Assembly: GCA_037367355.1 (NCBI GenBank)
Contig: CM074705.1
Location: 2,418,001-2,482,000, forward strand
Direction of reading: 5' to 3'
Origin: Neoscytalidium dimidiatum
Lineage: Eukaryota > Ascomycota > Dothideomycetes > Botryosphaeriales > Botryosphaeriaceae
Length of the DNA stretch: 64,000 nucleotides
The notes under the pieces were generated by a model that saw only the letters and a program-made list of their open reading frames with translations, did not search any database and was not told where the DNA came from. The position numbers and the translations under genes are program-made. Shown one piece after another: positions 23,840 through 37,070 of the stretch. Position 1 is the first letter of the stretch; each line of letters starts with the position of its first letter.

Positions 23840-24285
23840 ACCCACGTTCGCGGATATGGCAAGAGGTGCATACTATTAAAAATCGGGTTGGGACAAGGGC
23901 GTAGACACATTCTAGTTGACATGTATCTGGTAACGGGAGGTTCCACATCACCAGCGATCATCAGCGCCAAAAAAAAAAAAAAAATCATATGAGTGTACAT
24001 ATGAAGCATTCTCGACACTCTTTCATCATAATTTTCTAGAACATCTATCTATACATGGGATATGAAGCCTTCACTTATACACTTGTGGCACTGTTTTTAA
24101 TGCTCCTCTTCACGCTCTCCTAACGCACACCCCACTAAGCTCCCCACCAGCACGAGACCGAAAAACACCAGCCAAACTGGGATCCCACACCATCTTAAAA
24201 CCAACTAGCAAATAAAATCCCCACAAGACTCCAACCCCACCGCCCCAAACACCAAAAAAAAAAAAAAAAAACAACAAAACAACAA
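23840..24285. other. Intergenic spacer
   Basis: Contains A-runs near 23970 and 24255. No coding region seen. Confidence 0.4.
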
Positions 24286-26236
24286 CTACACCACGAACCC
24301 CCTCCCCACCCGACTCGCCGCCGCCCCGACCGCGACCCACCCGCCCATCACAATCGCCGCGAGCGACACCCCCCAGCCGACGTTGTCCACCACGCGCCCC
24401 GAAACGAACCCGTTGGCCAGGCTGGTCCACTGCAGGAAGAACACCCACGCCGCGACCAGCACGACGCTGACGACCGCCAGCCACACCAGCGACCGGAAGA
24501 AGCGCGACGCGTACAGCACCGCGTCGTGGTCGCGCGCGGGCCCCGGCTCCGGCTCCTGTAGCGAGCAGAGCGTCGTGGTGGAGCGGACGGGGCGGATGGT
24601 CGTGGTCGTGAGGGTTGGGGGTTTGGGTGGTGGTACGGCGGCGGTGACGGCGGCGGCGGCGAGGTCGAGGTTGCGGATGTGGATTTCGCGGGTTGGTGGC
24701 GGTGGCGGAGTGGAGGAGAAGGGGGAAGGGGAAGGGGAGGAGGAGGGGGAGAGGTTCGGGGCGAGGGGCGAGGGAGAGGCGAGCAGGCTGTTGCTGCTGG
24801 CCTGCGTGTCGGCGCGGGAGGGCGGGCCGGCCGAGGTCCAGGTGCGGTGGTGGCTGAGGAGCGCGTAGGTGTCGGAGCCGGTGGCGCTGCTGGTGGTGGG
24901 GATGCGGGCGTGGTGGTGGTTGCTGTTGTCCGGGGATTCGGGCTCGGGCTTGCCTTTGCGGACTGGATGAGGGGCGTGTATCAGTCGTGGAGAAGTTGGG
25001 GACAGGTGGAAATTGGTGGCGTACCGGAGAATTCTTCGGCTACGGACATGACTGGGAGAAGGAGGAGAAGTATTGGGAGGTACTGTCCGAAGCCCCAGTC
25101 GTTCTCATCCATCTGGACGTATCTGAACAAGTACTCCCGCGGCAAGATGAGATTAACGGTGCCCCACGCAAGGGATATTGTCAGGATGACCACCGAGGCG
25201 GCGAATGAATTCAAGAAGTCGAACACTGCGATGTACAGGACATACAAGCCGACAAGGACAGAATGCGGCCAAGCAGTGAGCCAGTATACGAACCGGTTAT
25301 TGCTATTCCGCCAGAGCGCCAACTTCCTGATTAGGCGTGGAATCACTCGGGCCGGCCTGTCGCGCAGAATCTCTTTCGCGACTTTATGGGTGCTGCTGAA
25401 CAGGCTCAGCATCTTCCACATGTAGCTGCCGATGAGCATGACGTAAGATAGCAATGCATCCTTGCTGATGCCAGTAATGAACTGACGGTGCCAAAAGCAA
25501 GCTGCCGGGTCCGCGGGAGTGAATGTGTAGTGCTCAAGAATTACCCATTCACCCTCGTACGGAATGTTCGTCACGGCATCGCCAAAGCTATTGGATGCTG
25601 TAGGTACCATGGCGAATACAAGGAGTACCATCAACACGAGCATCCCGGTCAGCCTCATGGCGCGGGCGGCGCCGTTGCCCTGGAGTAGGCGGCGCAGGAC
25701 GGTCAGCGTGGTGAGATGCACGTTAGATGACATCCACGCAAGATACACGACGGTGCGCCAATGGTAGACCGAGATCGTCTTGACCGTGGCGAAGGCGGAG
25801 GCAAGGATGGCGATGCCGGTTACGATTTGCTGGTCGCTGAAGGCACGAATGCCTTCCTTGAAGGCCTCGCTCCATCCCGGGCGTCGCTCTGACCTGGCGC
25901 CGAAAACCTTCTTGTCGACGGCATTGAGCAGCTCCTCTGGCACCAGGCCGATCCAGTAAGCACCGATGGTGAAAATAAGAGTGGCGTAGGCGGTGATCAA
26001 AAAGGCAAGTATAACCTGGAGGCGGAGTCAGCCTTATGTGCGGCACGTGTATCTTTGCGTGCGTGCATTCATACCCCTATGCCGGCGATGTCTGGATTTG
26101 ATTCGATGGTAAAGGTTGGGACCGGGTCTGGCGGCAGAGATGCGAGAAGTGCGCAATCTGCTTTGGAGTAACCTGGCGGACGGAATCTTGTCGCGAATTC
26201 AGTCCGACTGAAAAGACTCGCATGGGCCGCAGGCAT
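24286..26236 (-). CDS. Multi-pass integral membrane protein, unknown function
   Basis: Exons 26236..26075, 26015..25025 and 24962..24286 (609 aa); donors GTATGA and GTACGC, and the frame closes at both junctions. The start MPAAHASLFS is followed by an outer segment (FRPPGYSKADCALLASLPPD), then at least six membrane segments through residues 55-380 (for example ITAYATLIFTIGAYW, MLVLMVLLVFAMVP, LPILLLLLPVMSVAEEF), with the family-typical WGFGQYLPILLLLLP block at the end. A long Ser/Pro/Thr-rich cytoplasmic region (about 385-530, HHH cluster included) leads to two more membrane segments near the C-terminus (LVWLAVVSVVLVAAWVFFLQ). This is a common uncharacterised Pezizomycotina architecture; no transport or enzyme motif is seen. 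Confidence 0.72.
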
Positions 26237-26676
26237 GGCTTTGGAGCGAGGAGATCACGATGGCGGGCGTGGCACAATTTTCTCACATTCTGAAACGTGT
26301 GTCGGCCGAGAGGCTGTGCTCAGAATACGAGGTGTGATTGATCGTCAAAAGGGGGATCGTCAGTTAATGTTTGTCACAAGCCGTTGTCCTAAACTCAAAC
26401 GAGTAATGGTACGAGGAGCCTAACTGCTAGTGGAGAGTTGCGGCAACCAGAAACTTAAATGGGAACGAGGCGCAGCCTACTACGTACTACGGCCGGCAGT
26501 TCTTCATTTCAATCGGACTAATCGGTATAATAGAAAAGTAGAGTCTATCTCGGTTGATAACTAAACAAACAATTCAGTGCCTTCTACGTGCTCTACCTCC
26601 AGTCGTGGTCGCCCCACAACACAGCGCTCCCTCGGAACCGTGACCAACGACAACACTGGCGTTCTGGTTTTCTCCT
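26237..26676. other. Intergenic spacer
   Basis: Separates two same-strand genes: promoter of the membrane protein gene and 3' region of the NLR-like gene. Nothing else seen. Confidence 0.45.
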
Positions 26677-29600
26677 TTAAAAAGAATTTTCCCAGTTGTG
26701 GCCTACATGAAGCTCGTAAAACCCATCTTTGCACATAAAACAATAATCAAAGTTTCCGCACGTCTGACAACAATAGCGTGGACCATATATGTCCTAAATT
26801 GTCAGCATCCGAAAAATAAAAGTAGATCAATGACTTACAAGAGAGCACCCGTCGCAGGAGACACCCTGCTGGTAGTTCCCTTCCTGGTCTGGCCCTGTTC
26901 CCTCATTTGCTCTCAGTCGCAAAACGCAGTTCTCATCAGAAGTCAAGCCCTCGTTGCCATGGTATTTGGCTATGCAGAAAGGTGAGAAAGACATCTGCAG
27001 GTCGACTGAAGACGCGAGAGTCTCTTGTTCGCCCGCAAGCAGAAGTAGTGCTGATAGTATAGTCCCTCCGACACGAGCAGCCCAGTGAAGTGGGGTCCAC
27101 CTGCTCTTAATCCCCAAGATCTTCGGGGCTTCGGGTAAGCCCAGGATGTGCCGCAGCATCTGGGCGCTGGATGATTGGGCGGCATAATGGAGAATCGACT
27201 GGCCTTTCGCGTCGGTAGCAAGAGGGCTGAGGCCTTGGTTGTGGAGGTATTTGAAAGCTTCCACGCTGCCACTGCGTGCAGCATGGTGTAGTGGAGTCCG
27301 TCCCATCAGGTCGGCATGCCGTCTCAACTCATCGTGGAAATCCGAAAGTTTCTGCAGCAGGAATGCACTCCCGGTTCTGGCTGCGCAGTTGAAATGACTG
27401 AACCAATCGGTACCACCAATCAAGAACTTGATATCATAAGAAGTGCTAAGAATGGCGTTGATTACGTCTTCATGGCCGCCTAGCGCCGCAATGTAGAGTG
27501 CCGTTCCCTCTGCATTGGACATCTTGGTAGGATCCACGGAGTGGAGCAAGAATAGTTTCGCCAGGTGAGCATCGCCGTGTTTGGCGGCACCGTGCAGCGG
27601 TGTCTCACCGCAGACCGTGAAAATGGAAAGCTTTCCACCCTTCTTGAGAAGATACTCTGCAACACTCCTATTGTTGTTGAAGGCTGCAAGAAGCAATGGC
27701 GTCTGGTTGTCCTCGTTACATGAATTCGGGTCTGCGCCGTAGTTCAGGAGCAGTTTTGTTGCTTGTAGGTTCCCTTCCTCAGCTGCTTTATGCAGTGGTT
27801 GCCATCCATCAGGCCCCACTACGGAACAGCTAGCCCCCCTTTCGAGTAAGTAAGTGACAATCTCATCATTTCCTAATTCTGTAGCATAATACAGAGCAGT
27901 TGAGCCGCTGTTTGTGGCTGACTCCAGTTGTGCTCCTCGCTCGATAAGCAATTTCACGATGAGTAAGCTGTTGCTTTCGATGGAATAGTGGAGGGGTGCA
28001 AAGCCTTCTTTTGTTGACCGGGAGGGATTGGCTCCTTTGTCCAAGAGCAGCTTCACGTGGTCCAAGTGGCCCTTTATAACGGCTAAATGCAAAGGAGTTA
28101 CGCCATCCTCGTCTCTGATGACATCAGCATCAGATGTACTGTCAAGGACTGCGCGTAGCACGCTCGTGTCGTCGTCTTGCGCTGCGAAGTGAAGAACAGT
28201 GAATCCATCCTTCTTTGGAGTGGAAACTCGTGCCCCTTTACTTAACAGAAGCTGGACAAGCGTAGGATGTTTACTGATACCTGCTAGGTATAGCGGCGCA
28301 ATCCCATCTGATGATTCGCTGACAACTTCCGTATCGGCTCCGTGCTGTAACAATATATCCGCCATGTCACGAAATCCTCTCTGCGCGGCTTCAAGAAGTG
28401 CGTTAAGGCCATTTTTGCTGCATGCTTTCAGGCTTGCCCCCTTTTCAAGGAGGTACTTCGCTACAGCAAGACGGTTGTTGATCACCGCATACAGCAGAGG
28501 AGTGTACCCGTCAGAGTCGCCATTGTCCATTTCGACTCCGAGGTTGACAAAGGCCTCAACAGCGGCGAGATGACCTTCATGAGCTGCAAAATGTAGAGGA
28601 GTCTTGCCGTTGTTGCCTATGGCATCTTTGCTCCCTCCGCGCTGGATCAAGAGTTCTACGCATCTCAGGTCTCCGGACTTGGCAGCCATGTGCAGCGGGA
28701 GGCTACCATTGTCTGATTTCGCGAACAAATCCGCGCCACTGTCCAATAGTAGTTCCACCACGTCTAACTTGCCATATTCCGCAGCAATGTGCAGAGGAGT
28801 CCAACCGCCATTTTTCCGTCTGGATATGTCGGCGCCTCTTCTCAACAGATCGCGAGCTACGTCAAGATGTCCAAGGTATGCAGCCCTCTGAAGCGGTGTG
28901 TGGTTGCATTCGTCCTGAACATTGCTATCAGCTCCCGCGTCAAGGAGAATGGAAACGCATCTGCTATGACCGCCGTTGGCCGCTACATGTAAGGGTGTCC
29001 ATCCGTCATTGTTACCAGCCGAAATGTTGGCGCCCCGTGCGAGTAATGATTTGAGTATCTCCTCATGGCCTCTGAATGCGGAGGTGTAGAGTGCAGTACA
29101 GCCGCTGTTGATCTTTTCGTCGATACCGGCGCCCCAGTCCAGAAGCATCTCTGTCACCTCCTTGTGGCCGTTGAACACAGCGGCATGTAATGGTGACCAA
29201 CCTCCAAGTTTACGAATCGAAATGCTCGCCCTATGGGATAAGAGGAGGCGTACCATTGCTGAATAGCCTCCCAGAGCAGCTCTGTATAGAGGAGTCATAC
29301 CTTCATCATTTGAAATGTCCACAGTGGCTCCATTCTCTAGAAGAAATGTGGCAACTTGGATGCGATCATACAAAGCCGCTCCGGCCAGTGGGGTATGCCC
29401 ATTGTGTCCACGACGGTTTATGTCAGCTGCGCTCATTCTGCCCAAAAGCAAGCGACAAAGTTCAATATGACCATTGAATGCAGCCAAGTGAAATGGGGTG
29501 TTCTTACCGCCGTTGCAAACAGTTGGATCGGCACCAAGGTCAAGAAGGAATTGCACAAGAGCAATGTTCCCGTTGTGTGCTGCTATGGTCAAGGGTGTCC

Positions 29601-32216
29601 ATCCGTTGCAGTTCGGCACGGTGACGCATTGCTTCGCGCCTCGTTTGGAGAGCTCCTGGGCTACGGCAAGGTGGTTTCCAAGCGTAGCCATGTACAATGC
29701 GGTCGGACGCAGTGCCTGAGGTATTGCAGTAGCCGGATCGGCTCCTTTGTCGAGAAGCCGTGAGACCATGTTGCCGCGACCATAGCATGCTGCAGCAATC
29801 AAAGCCGTCCCAAAATTGCCTCCTTTGGTATCGACGTCGGCACCCCAAGAAAGGAGCAACTCAAAGGCATGATCGTGGCCCTGTGCGCAGCATGCTTGGA
29901 GCGCAGTCCCGTAGTATCCGGCAACTTGATTCATATTCTGTCGGTGGTGTGGTCTTGAGAAAGACATGCGTGATGTGAGGTCGAATAATGCTGCATAGTA
30001 TAGTGGCGTGGAATGCTTTCGACTGGAGGCATCCCTTTTTTCGTTTGTTTTCGGCATCACGTTCTCCTCGACGAACGATGCCCATGGCCCAAAACACGCC
30101 GACGGGTCATTGAGGAAATCGTCCACTAATGACGTGTTGAATGGACCTTGGTTGTCCATCTTTCGTACATGGCCATACCAGAACCGTGCGGAGTAGTCTA
30201 ATAGGCCAGATTGTGGATGGTTCCAAGAAGACTCCTTGTTGATCACGTTCAAACAGATCCGGGCAAGAATACCATGCTGAGCAGAATTGTTCAGCAGGGA
30301 AAGCTGAGCTGGAATGGTCGCTCTGTGAGGAAAGTCCGGTGAAGTCACGTACTCTCGGACGGAGGTATGAGTAATGTGGATCGTCTGATAGTCAGAGCTT
30401 TTCGAGTTGTCTGAGCCATCTGGTTTTCGTAGCTCGACCAGGGGTCCACAAAGACGTTCGAGGTTGTTGATAACATAGTCAACTCCAAAGTGATCCATCT
30501 CTTCCCCGTTGGATCCTGTACCATACTCAACTTCCAAAGCTTCGGCCATTTCGGTTAGCGTGAGAGGCCTCATGGCAAACAGGGTCCAGCGTATGATAGA
30601 AACGGCACGACTTCTATCCCCCGGGTTCAAGTTTTGAATATCTCTCCAGCTCTTCTCGAAGGTGTCCCACACTCCATCGGGTCCTCCTCTTGTTGCATCT
30701 TCTATGCCGGCTACTGAAGCATCGCTACGAAGGCGAGGTTCCTGTAGCTTGACATAAAGAAACCTCCCCTCAGATGTACTCGTGAGTTGAATTGCCCACT
30801 CAGTTTTCAATAAGTCTGGCCAGTCCGGCTGACCTTTTTCGACGATGTCTCTGGCGAATGTGTAGACGTCCTTTCGAACGTCATCCTCTTTCAGCTGATA
30901 TCCTGTGAAAATCAGACTAGCGAATCCTGACAGGTATCTGCACTCTTGCTCAAAGACATCATCTCTGCTGACAATGAGGACTCTTGCGTTTGTCCAAGCT
31001 ATTGCAGAATTGACATTTTGCAGAAATGCACTCCGCCGGCAGTTCTCATTGTCGAACTCGTCAAGCCCATCCACAATCAGTGTGGCGCTTGGAATATCTG
31101 AAAGTATTGTTTTGAGCAACTTGAACACCTCGGGCTCAGCTGCAGCCGTAGCGGCATTCTTCGTTACCTGGGACGCACTTCGAAATGCAGCTGGGCTTCG
31201 GCGGACCAACTGTGACATCCAGATCCGCGCAATTGCATCGAGGTTGGCTCCTGTTTGGACCAAGGCGGATGAAGAGACATAAGCGGTGGGGTTGGACTCA
31301 TCCCGCTGCTCAATGAGCCGTTGTGCGATCCTTGCACAAAGGATAGACTTTCCGTATCCGGCAGGACCGTGAATCCAGAGTACGCGGCCGACGTAATTGG
31401 AGAATGAGCTGTCTTTTTGCTGCCAGGCTTTGTAGGCAAGGAGATCGAAGATCCAGTCGCAGGTCCCCGGGAGCCGCATGTTAATATTTCTGCGGTACTC
31501 GTAGTCCACCTTTGGATAACTCAACCACTCGTCGATTTGGTCCAACCGAGATGCATGCCGAAAAAAGTGATCCTCCTCAGTGATCACAACATCTGAACAA
31601 GACATTAAATATAGCACTGAGATCGGCTTTTGATCGAAAGGGGCTTACCGGGTACGGCCATTCTCCTGTCTGTCACGGTCTTCGGGTTTGCCTTGTACTC
31701 TGGAAAGATATCGTAAAGCCGAGTAACAATTCGATCAAGACGATCTGCTTTCTCAGTGAACAATTTCCCATGTTTCGCCCATGAGAAAGCGTCTCGCAAG
31801 CCATCAACCCGGGACCCCAGCGGAGAGGGCGACCTTCTGGTGAGTGATAGAAAATCCGGACTCGCAGGTATATCAAGTGCGGGGCTATCTTCAGGTACCG
31901 GTGACCCGCGCTTGATCTTTCTCAACTTCTTTCGTAGCCATGCGCAATTGTCTCGAATGCTGAGGAAATTGTTTCTTGCACTTTCCAGATGCCACGGATC
32001 GGCAAGATTTGGATGATGTTCGTTGGCCAGCGTCTGGCCGTCAAAGCCGGCATATCCGATCCAGTAACGGAGGCGTAGGAGGCTGTCATACCATGCGTTG
32101 ACGGCCTGCCTGGACTCCGAGTCGTATTCCAGTGCCGAGTCCAGTCGGTCCCGAAGGTCGAAGAGATCGTTAATTAATCCGGGCAGACCAATAAGTATAC
32201 CTGCTACTTCGGTCAT
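26677..32216 (-). CDS. NLR-like protein: helical N-terminus, NACHT, about 29 ankyrin repeats, ZZ zinc finger
   Basis: Exons 32216..31649, 31592..26839 and 26793..26677, 1812 aa. Introns are 56 nt (GTAAGC) and 45 nt (GTAAGT, branch GCTGAC, acceptor TTTAG). Residues 1-190 form a helical domain resembling the HeLo/HeLo-like domains of fungal STAND proteins (inferred). The NACHT NTPase has Walker A GPAGYGKS (about 265-272) and Walker B TLIVDGLDEFD (about 360-370). About 29 ankyrin repeats (TPLHxAAxxGHxxVxxLLLxxGA pattern) fill roughly residues 740-1730. The last exon supplies the remaining part of a ZZ-type zinc finger that begins CDGC at the end of exon 2 and continues YCCQTC, YCFMC and HVGH. 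Proteins of this type act in fungal non-self recognition and programmed cell death; here that is inference. The upstream in-frame GTG is ignored in favour of ATG at 32216. Confidence 0.85.
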
Positions 32217-33269
32217 CTTCGGCACTTGCGGTACATGAATGAAAAAAGCAGAACGAACGTTTGGCGAGATGGAAGAGCGGGGTGCAGGGAGGCAACCTTA
32301 GGCTGAGTCGAACTTGGGGGCCGAAACGTTCAACACGAATATGGCAGCTGTAAGTCCCTCAGCCTTGTGCGGCTGTTTCGTGATGCCTGTCCCACGCATG
32401 GGTATGAGACACTTACTTTTAGTCAAGCAGAGAGTGATGATCTTCCATATTACCTTCTTGGGGCACCACGTGATTTATCACACTACTTGTAGATGATTAG
32501 GTATAATTTCATCTTCTACGACTGTGGTTCCTTGACAAAGGAATTCTCGCAGCAGATCGCCTCTGAGGTAGCATCAGCGAGCACCAGGCGGGGCATCCAT
32601 CTCACTGTAGCAGCCATCTTCAATATCTCGGCTAATAAAGTTGGAAAAAAGAAATGGTGTTTCAGCGATGCATGTTACTGAAGCACAGAGGGTCACGTAA
32701 AAAAGGGATTATTCCTCGTCAGGCAGATGGCATGCAACTATGGGGTGACTTAAAATGACCCTTGCGAAGTGAGATCTTCACTCTAGTACGAGAAATCGAG
32801 ATTTTAGAATTCTCGTCGTAAGCATCACGTGACAATGAGTTCCTTCGGAACCCGTGATAGTAGCTGCCCTGTTTTACCGCCGTCAAACAGCATATCATAA
32901 TGTCAGTTGCTGAATGACTCCGATTCCTGAAGAAAAACATCAATATGCGGGCACATTCGCCTGTAAATTCAAAGAAGACGTTACAAAGCATGTACAATGT
33001 TGGAGCAAAAACTCGTATGCATCTGTATTCGTTGTCTGTTGTCTTCGTTTGGAAGAGAGCGAAGGAGCTAAACTACCCAGAGGCGCTAGCGCCGCGCTAA
33101 GCGTACCTGCCATAACATACAGTACAATGCCATTGCGCCTGGTTTCGATATCAAAGAGGCCCCCGTTATTCATCTCATCAAATTCATTAATATCCAAGCG
33201 ATACTCTGACGTTGTAGAATCACCACAGCATAGCAATACAAACATCCTATACCATCTTGCCTCCCAAAC
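32217..33269. other. Intergenic spacer upstream of NLR-like gene
   Basis: Promoter of the NLR-like gene on one side, 3' flank of the decayed membrane-protein paralogue on the other. No gene seen. Confidence 0.45.
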
Positions 33270-35290
33270 TCACCGACCACCAAACTCCCCCGATTCCCTC
33301 AACGTCGTCACACTCACCGACCTCACACTCGCCACCCTATCATCAGCTCCAACCCCTCCTTCCCGCCTCTGCTGCCCATCAGCTCCGCTCTCCTTCACAC
33401 CCTCTTTCTCCACCGTCAATGCCGGCGGCGCCTTCAAGCGCGGGTGCGCCGGATCGCTCGCATCCACGACGCCCAAACACTGCTGCTCAACATCCTCTCG
33501 CGCCTCCGTGACGGGCGCGGCGCCATCGCAGCACTTCCACGCGCGGAGGCCGAGCTCCTCGTGGGCGAGGCGCTGCAGCTGGAGCACCTCGTTGACGCCC
33601 CACTCGAGGCGGGCGTAGTTGTCGTCGAGCGCCGCCCGCCGCCGGCGCCGCTGGTACCAGGCGCCGAGGGGCTCGAGGCTGTAGGAAAGGACGGTCAATG
33701 CGCCGCCGACGAGCAGGATGGTGGCGAGGCCGAAGGTTGAGTTGTTGGTGTAGGCCGTGCTGCGGATTTTCTGGGGTTTTGCGCGACATGTCAGCGTCGT
33801 GATGCCCAGGACGCCGATGGTGTTCTGCGCGAGCGCCAGCCCCGGGGCCCGCTGGATCACGAGCTATTCAAGCAGCCTTGCCCTCATTACGGATGATATC
33901 GTTCCGGCTTGCTTTCGTGAGAGAGGTATCCAAGATGCTGGACAGAGGGCCATTGGCGGGCGGCAGGCAGGTTGACGTTGCACCACTGCTCTTTGGACAC
34001 GCAGCCGAGGACGGATGCGGGTTCATGTTGGAAGTAGATGCTGTCCATCTCGCCACCGTGGTTGTCGCGGACGTATCCGCCAAGTGGGTTATGCGCCGCG
34101 TACCAGTCATCGTCAACGGGCTGTACGAATACAACGTCGTTCGCGGCCAGGAAGTAGAGAGAGAGGTCCGCGTTCGGCGCTGTAAGCTCTGAAATGGGCA
34201 TGAATATCGAATTGTTTCCGAAAGAGCCGTTTGGCTTGAAAGCACTGATAGTTCTGTCATCATCCATTCGCTCACGGGTTACACGCAAGTTGTTTTGCTT
34301 GACACGCTCACGACAGTGTATAGTCTGCAGTTGGTCCCAGATGATCTCGCTCGAACCTTTGCAACGTGGACACCTCTGGATGTTCGTAGGTGTAGTTTAT
34401 ACCACCGTCATAGTATGTACCGAGATGATACCTAACAATTTTATCTCTCACTGTGCTGCCTGAGTAACCCGCGTGAGTTTGATACTTTGTGGTGTTCACC
34501 GGGGCGCAGTGGAGAACGCTTCTGAATGCGAATCTCACGCTGGGTGGATTATTGAAACCAAAATCATGATGTACATCGAGCAAGCCGGTATCGATGTAGA
34601 TGTTCCGATCTTGATTGCGGCAAAGCCTGTTATCGAAGGGGCAACTTGCATTCCTCTTTACTATCGAAGAAAGCTTATTATTTACAAATTGTTCACATTC
34701 TTCTGAATTGGATGTGGTCGAATAACACCTTTGGGCGTGGAGTGAAGTCGCATTTGTAGACTCGGCCGCGTCAGGATTGAACATGTCGTAAATTTCAGTG
34801 CTGTTCATTCTGTTTGTATGCGGAACTCCGCAGCGTGAACTTCTGACCAGGACCTCATTCTCGCTGGCCGTTGACACACCGGAAGAGAAGCCGCTAGCAA
34901 CTGTAAACGCTACGAGGCTGATCACCGCCAAGGAGATGGGAGGCAGAAGCTGTCTGTATGCTCGGTTTGTTTTTTTCTTTTTTTTGGCCATGCCCAAAGA
35001 ATCTTCAGCAGGCTATACAAACCAGTCGTAACGTTCGCAGAATTGCGTAACACCGCTTGGCGCTGATGGTGCAATCCATCCTGGGCACACTCCGTCGCAT
35101 AAAGTGAATGCAAAACGTAGCAAGCTATTCTCCAAAAGCAAGTTCCCACGATTGTAACAAAGAAAGCAATACAAGCAATGACAAGAGTTCCATCACATCG
35201 TGACAAGGTGATGGTGGATCGGAGAAGGGGAGGGCGAGGCCAATTGATTCAGACGCCCAAATAGATGCTTTAATAGCTCGGCGACCCCGG
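33270..35290 (-). pseudogene. Decayed paralogue of the membrane protein at 3466-5734
   Basis: Runs colinearly with the intact copy: VIACIAFFVTIVGTCFWRIAC, the SGFSSGVSTA block, the Cys-rich loop (RCYSTTSNSEEC), SLYFLAANDVVF, then KIRSTAYTNNSTFG and ALQLQRLAHEELGL-like tail. Damage seen: the codon matching a conserved Trp is TGA (35251-35249) and a nearby Tyr codon is TAA; a one-base shift lies in a T/A homopolymer at about 34970-34985; roughly 150 residues of the middle are missing between about 33900 and 33850. Intron 1 is still recognisable (34311-34245, GTGAGC to ATCAG) at the same place as in the intact gene. A functional product is unlikely. Confidence 0.75.
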
Positions 35291-37070
35291 GTTGTCTTGA
35301 AGAGAATCCATGATTGATGTCAACTGATCTCGACTGATGCCTCTGATTGTACCGATGGAGGAGTTCACTGCTCTTAGACTACGAGCCTGTGACTGTAGAT
35401 AGCCCAGGCTGATTTTGCATAAAGCAGCTTGAAACCCTGAGATTATGAGTCAACAGAGACGCCCCGGAGAAATGCAGAGACGCCCTGAAGGAATAAGGTG
35501 GCAGCAGCTTCGACCCAAGAAGCTGCGCCACAAATACAGTTGGCGCCTAAATGATCTTAGCATCCGCAAGGCTGAAGGCTAGTGCTACCAATAGGCTCTA
35601 CGGATAGAGGGGTTGATCACCCGAACTGAGACGCCCGCCGCATAATATTCCAGTTCATCCATTTTCCGCTAATCGAATGCCTAAGATGCTGTTACGGTCA
35701 GCAAGTTTTTCCGCAAAGTTGGGCAACGTGAATGTATTTATCCTACCCCAATCCAGAAGACCGGCAAAAAATCTCTCAACTCGGAGCGAACTACTGACCG
35801 TTCTTCAGTCCGCCTTGCAGAATGCGACTTCAAGTATTAGCCTTCCGTCCTGCAGAAAGGGCTGTACCCTCCACCTCCTCTTTCCTTTTTTCTTAAGAAA
35901 CAAACGGTGTTACCCTCCCTGTCAAGCTAGAGGTATAGTGCGCTGATCGGTCAGTTACCAGGCAGAGAGCTATAGTTTCGACCCTTCTGGTCCACTCCGC
36001 TTTGCCAGACGGTACAACATCTTCATAATCACTGTCTAGATAATTTGAGTGCGCAGACTGGCGCGAGTACGAAGCAATTTTCGCCGGCCACGCATGGGAG
36101 CGGTTTCGAAAGCTGTAACCATGAGCAAAGCTGATCACACGGAGCTGAGAAAGCTATTTGGCTGGACATATTCTATAACTGCAATCACATTGACATTGGT
36201 ATTATTGCCCCAGTAAGTATGGGCATTTGTGTAGTATTGGTCTTAGAACAGACATTGTATCTACGCATCCGAAGTGGCTTTCAAAGCGACCTTTTTTTTT
36301 TTTCGTATCGAATTCAATATTTAGAACCGGACGTTTAATTAGGCTGGTTGTAAACCTAGATAATACCTACTCTCTTCTGGCCTTCGCTCTTTTATAATTG
36401 CTTCGCTGGCCGATCGATTTCCGCATTTACTTCTGCGAAACACGGCTGAAGACCACCGGGCCAGAGCAAAAGGTTGCCACAGAACGCTTCACCAACAACC
36501 GGAGCCCGGCCTTTGCCTTGAAAAAAGGCCACCCCAAGAAGACGTAATAATAGCGCATACTTACACAGTAAATAGCGTTCAGCCGACGTTCAGTCCGCGG
36601 ACCTGCCCTCGGGCTGCGCAACCAGCTCCCGGACCCTCCGCCGGCGACGTCGCTCGCCATCGGGATGCCCAAACGCGCAATCCCCCCCGCATATCAGTGC
36701 TCGCCCGTGCACCTCATCCACAACCCCCATCACGCCATCCCTTTTCGACTCATTCGAGCCCCCAGCCAAAAAAGCACTTTATCGCGCTTATTTTTGGGCT
36801 TTACCGACGCCTATCGTCGACGAACGAAAAAGCGGCGTGCGCCCGACGATGTAATGCACGCCGATCGTTTCATCACCGGGCGGCGCTATTGGTGAATTTG
36901 GCATGTGGATAAGAGCCGGGTAGATGGTAGACTTGGAATGATCCGAAAAGCTTGATCGAAGGGCAAAGGTACTTAAGAGGGTCTGGAACGAGGGGCGTGG
37001 GAGCCGGGAACGAGTTGCATCGTCTTGCACCCGGCAACAGGCTTGTTGAAACATTTCATTGCGGTTGAAG
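35291..37070. other. 1.8-kb gene-free stretch
   Basis: Contains a T-run near 36293 followed by an AT-rich patch to about 36420. Promoter of the symporter at the right end. No gene supported; the long minus-strand frame 36788-37513 is antisense to symporter exons. Confidence 0.45.
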
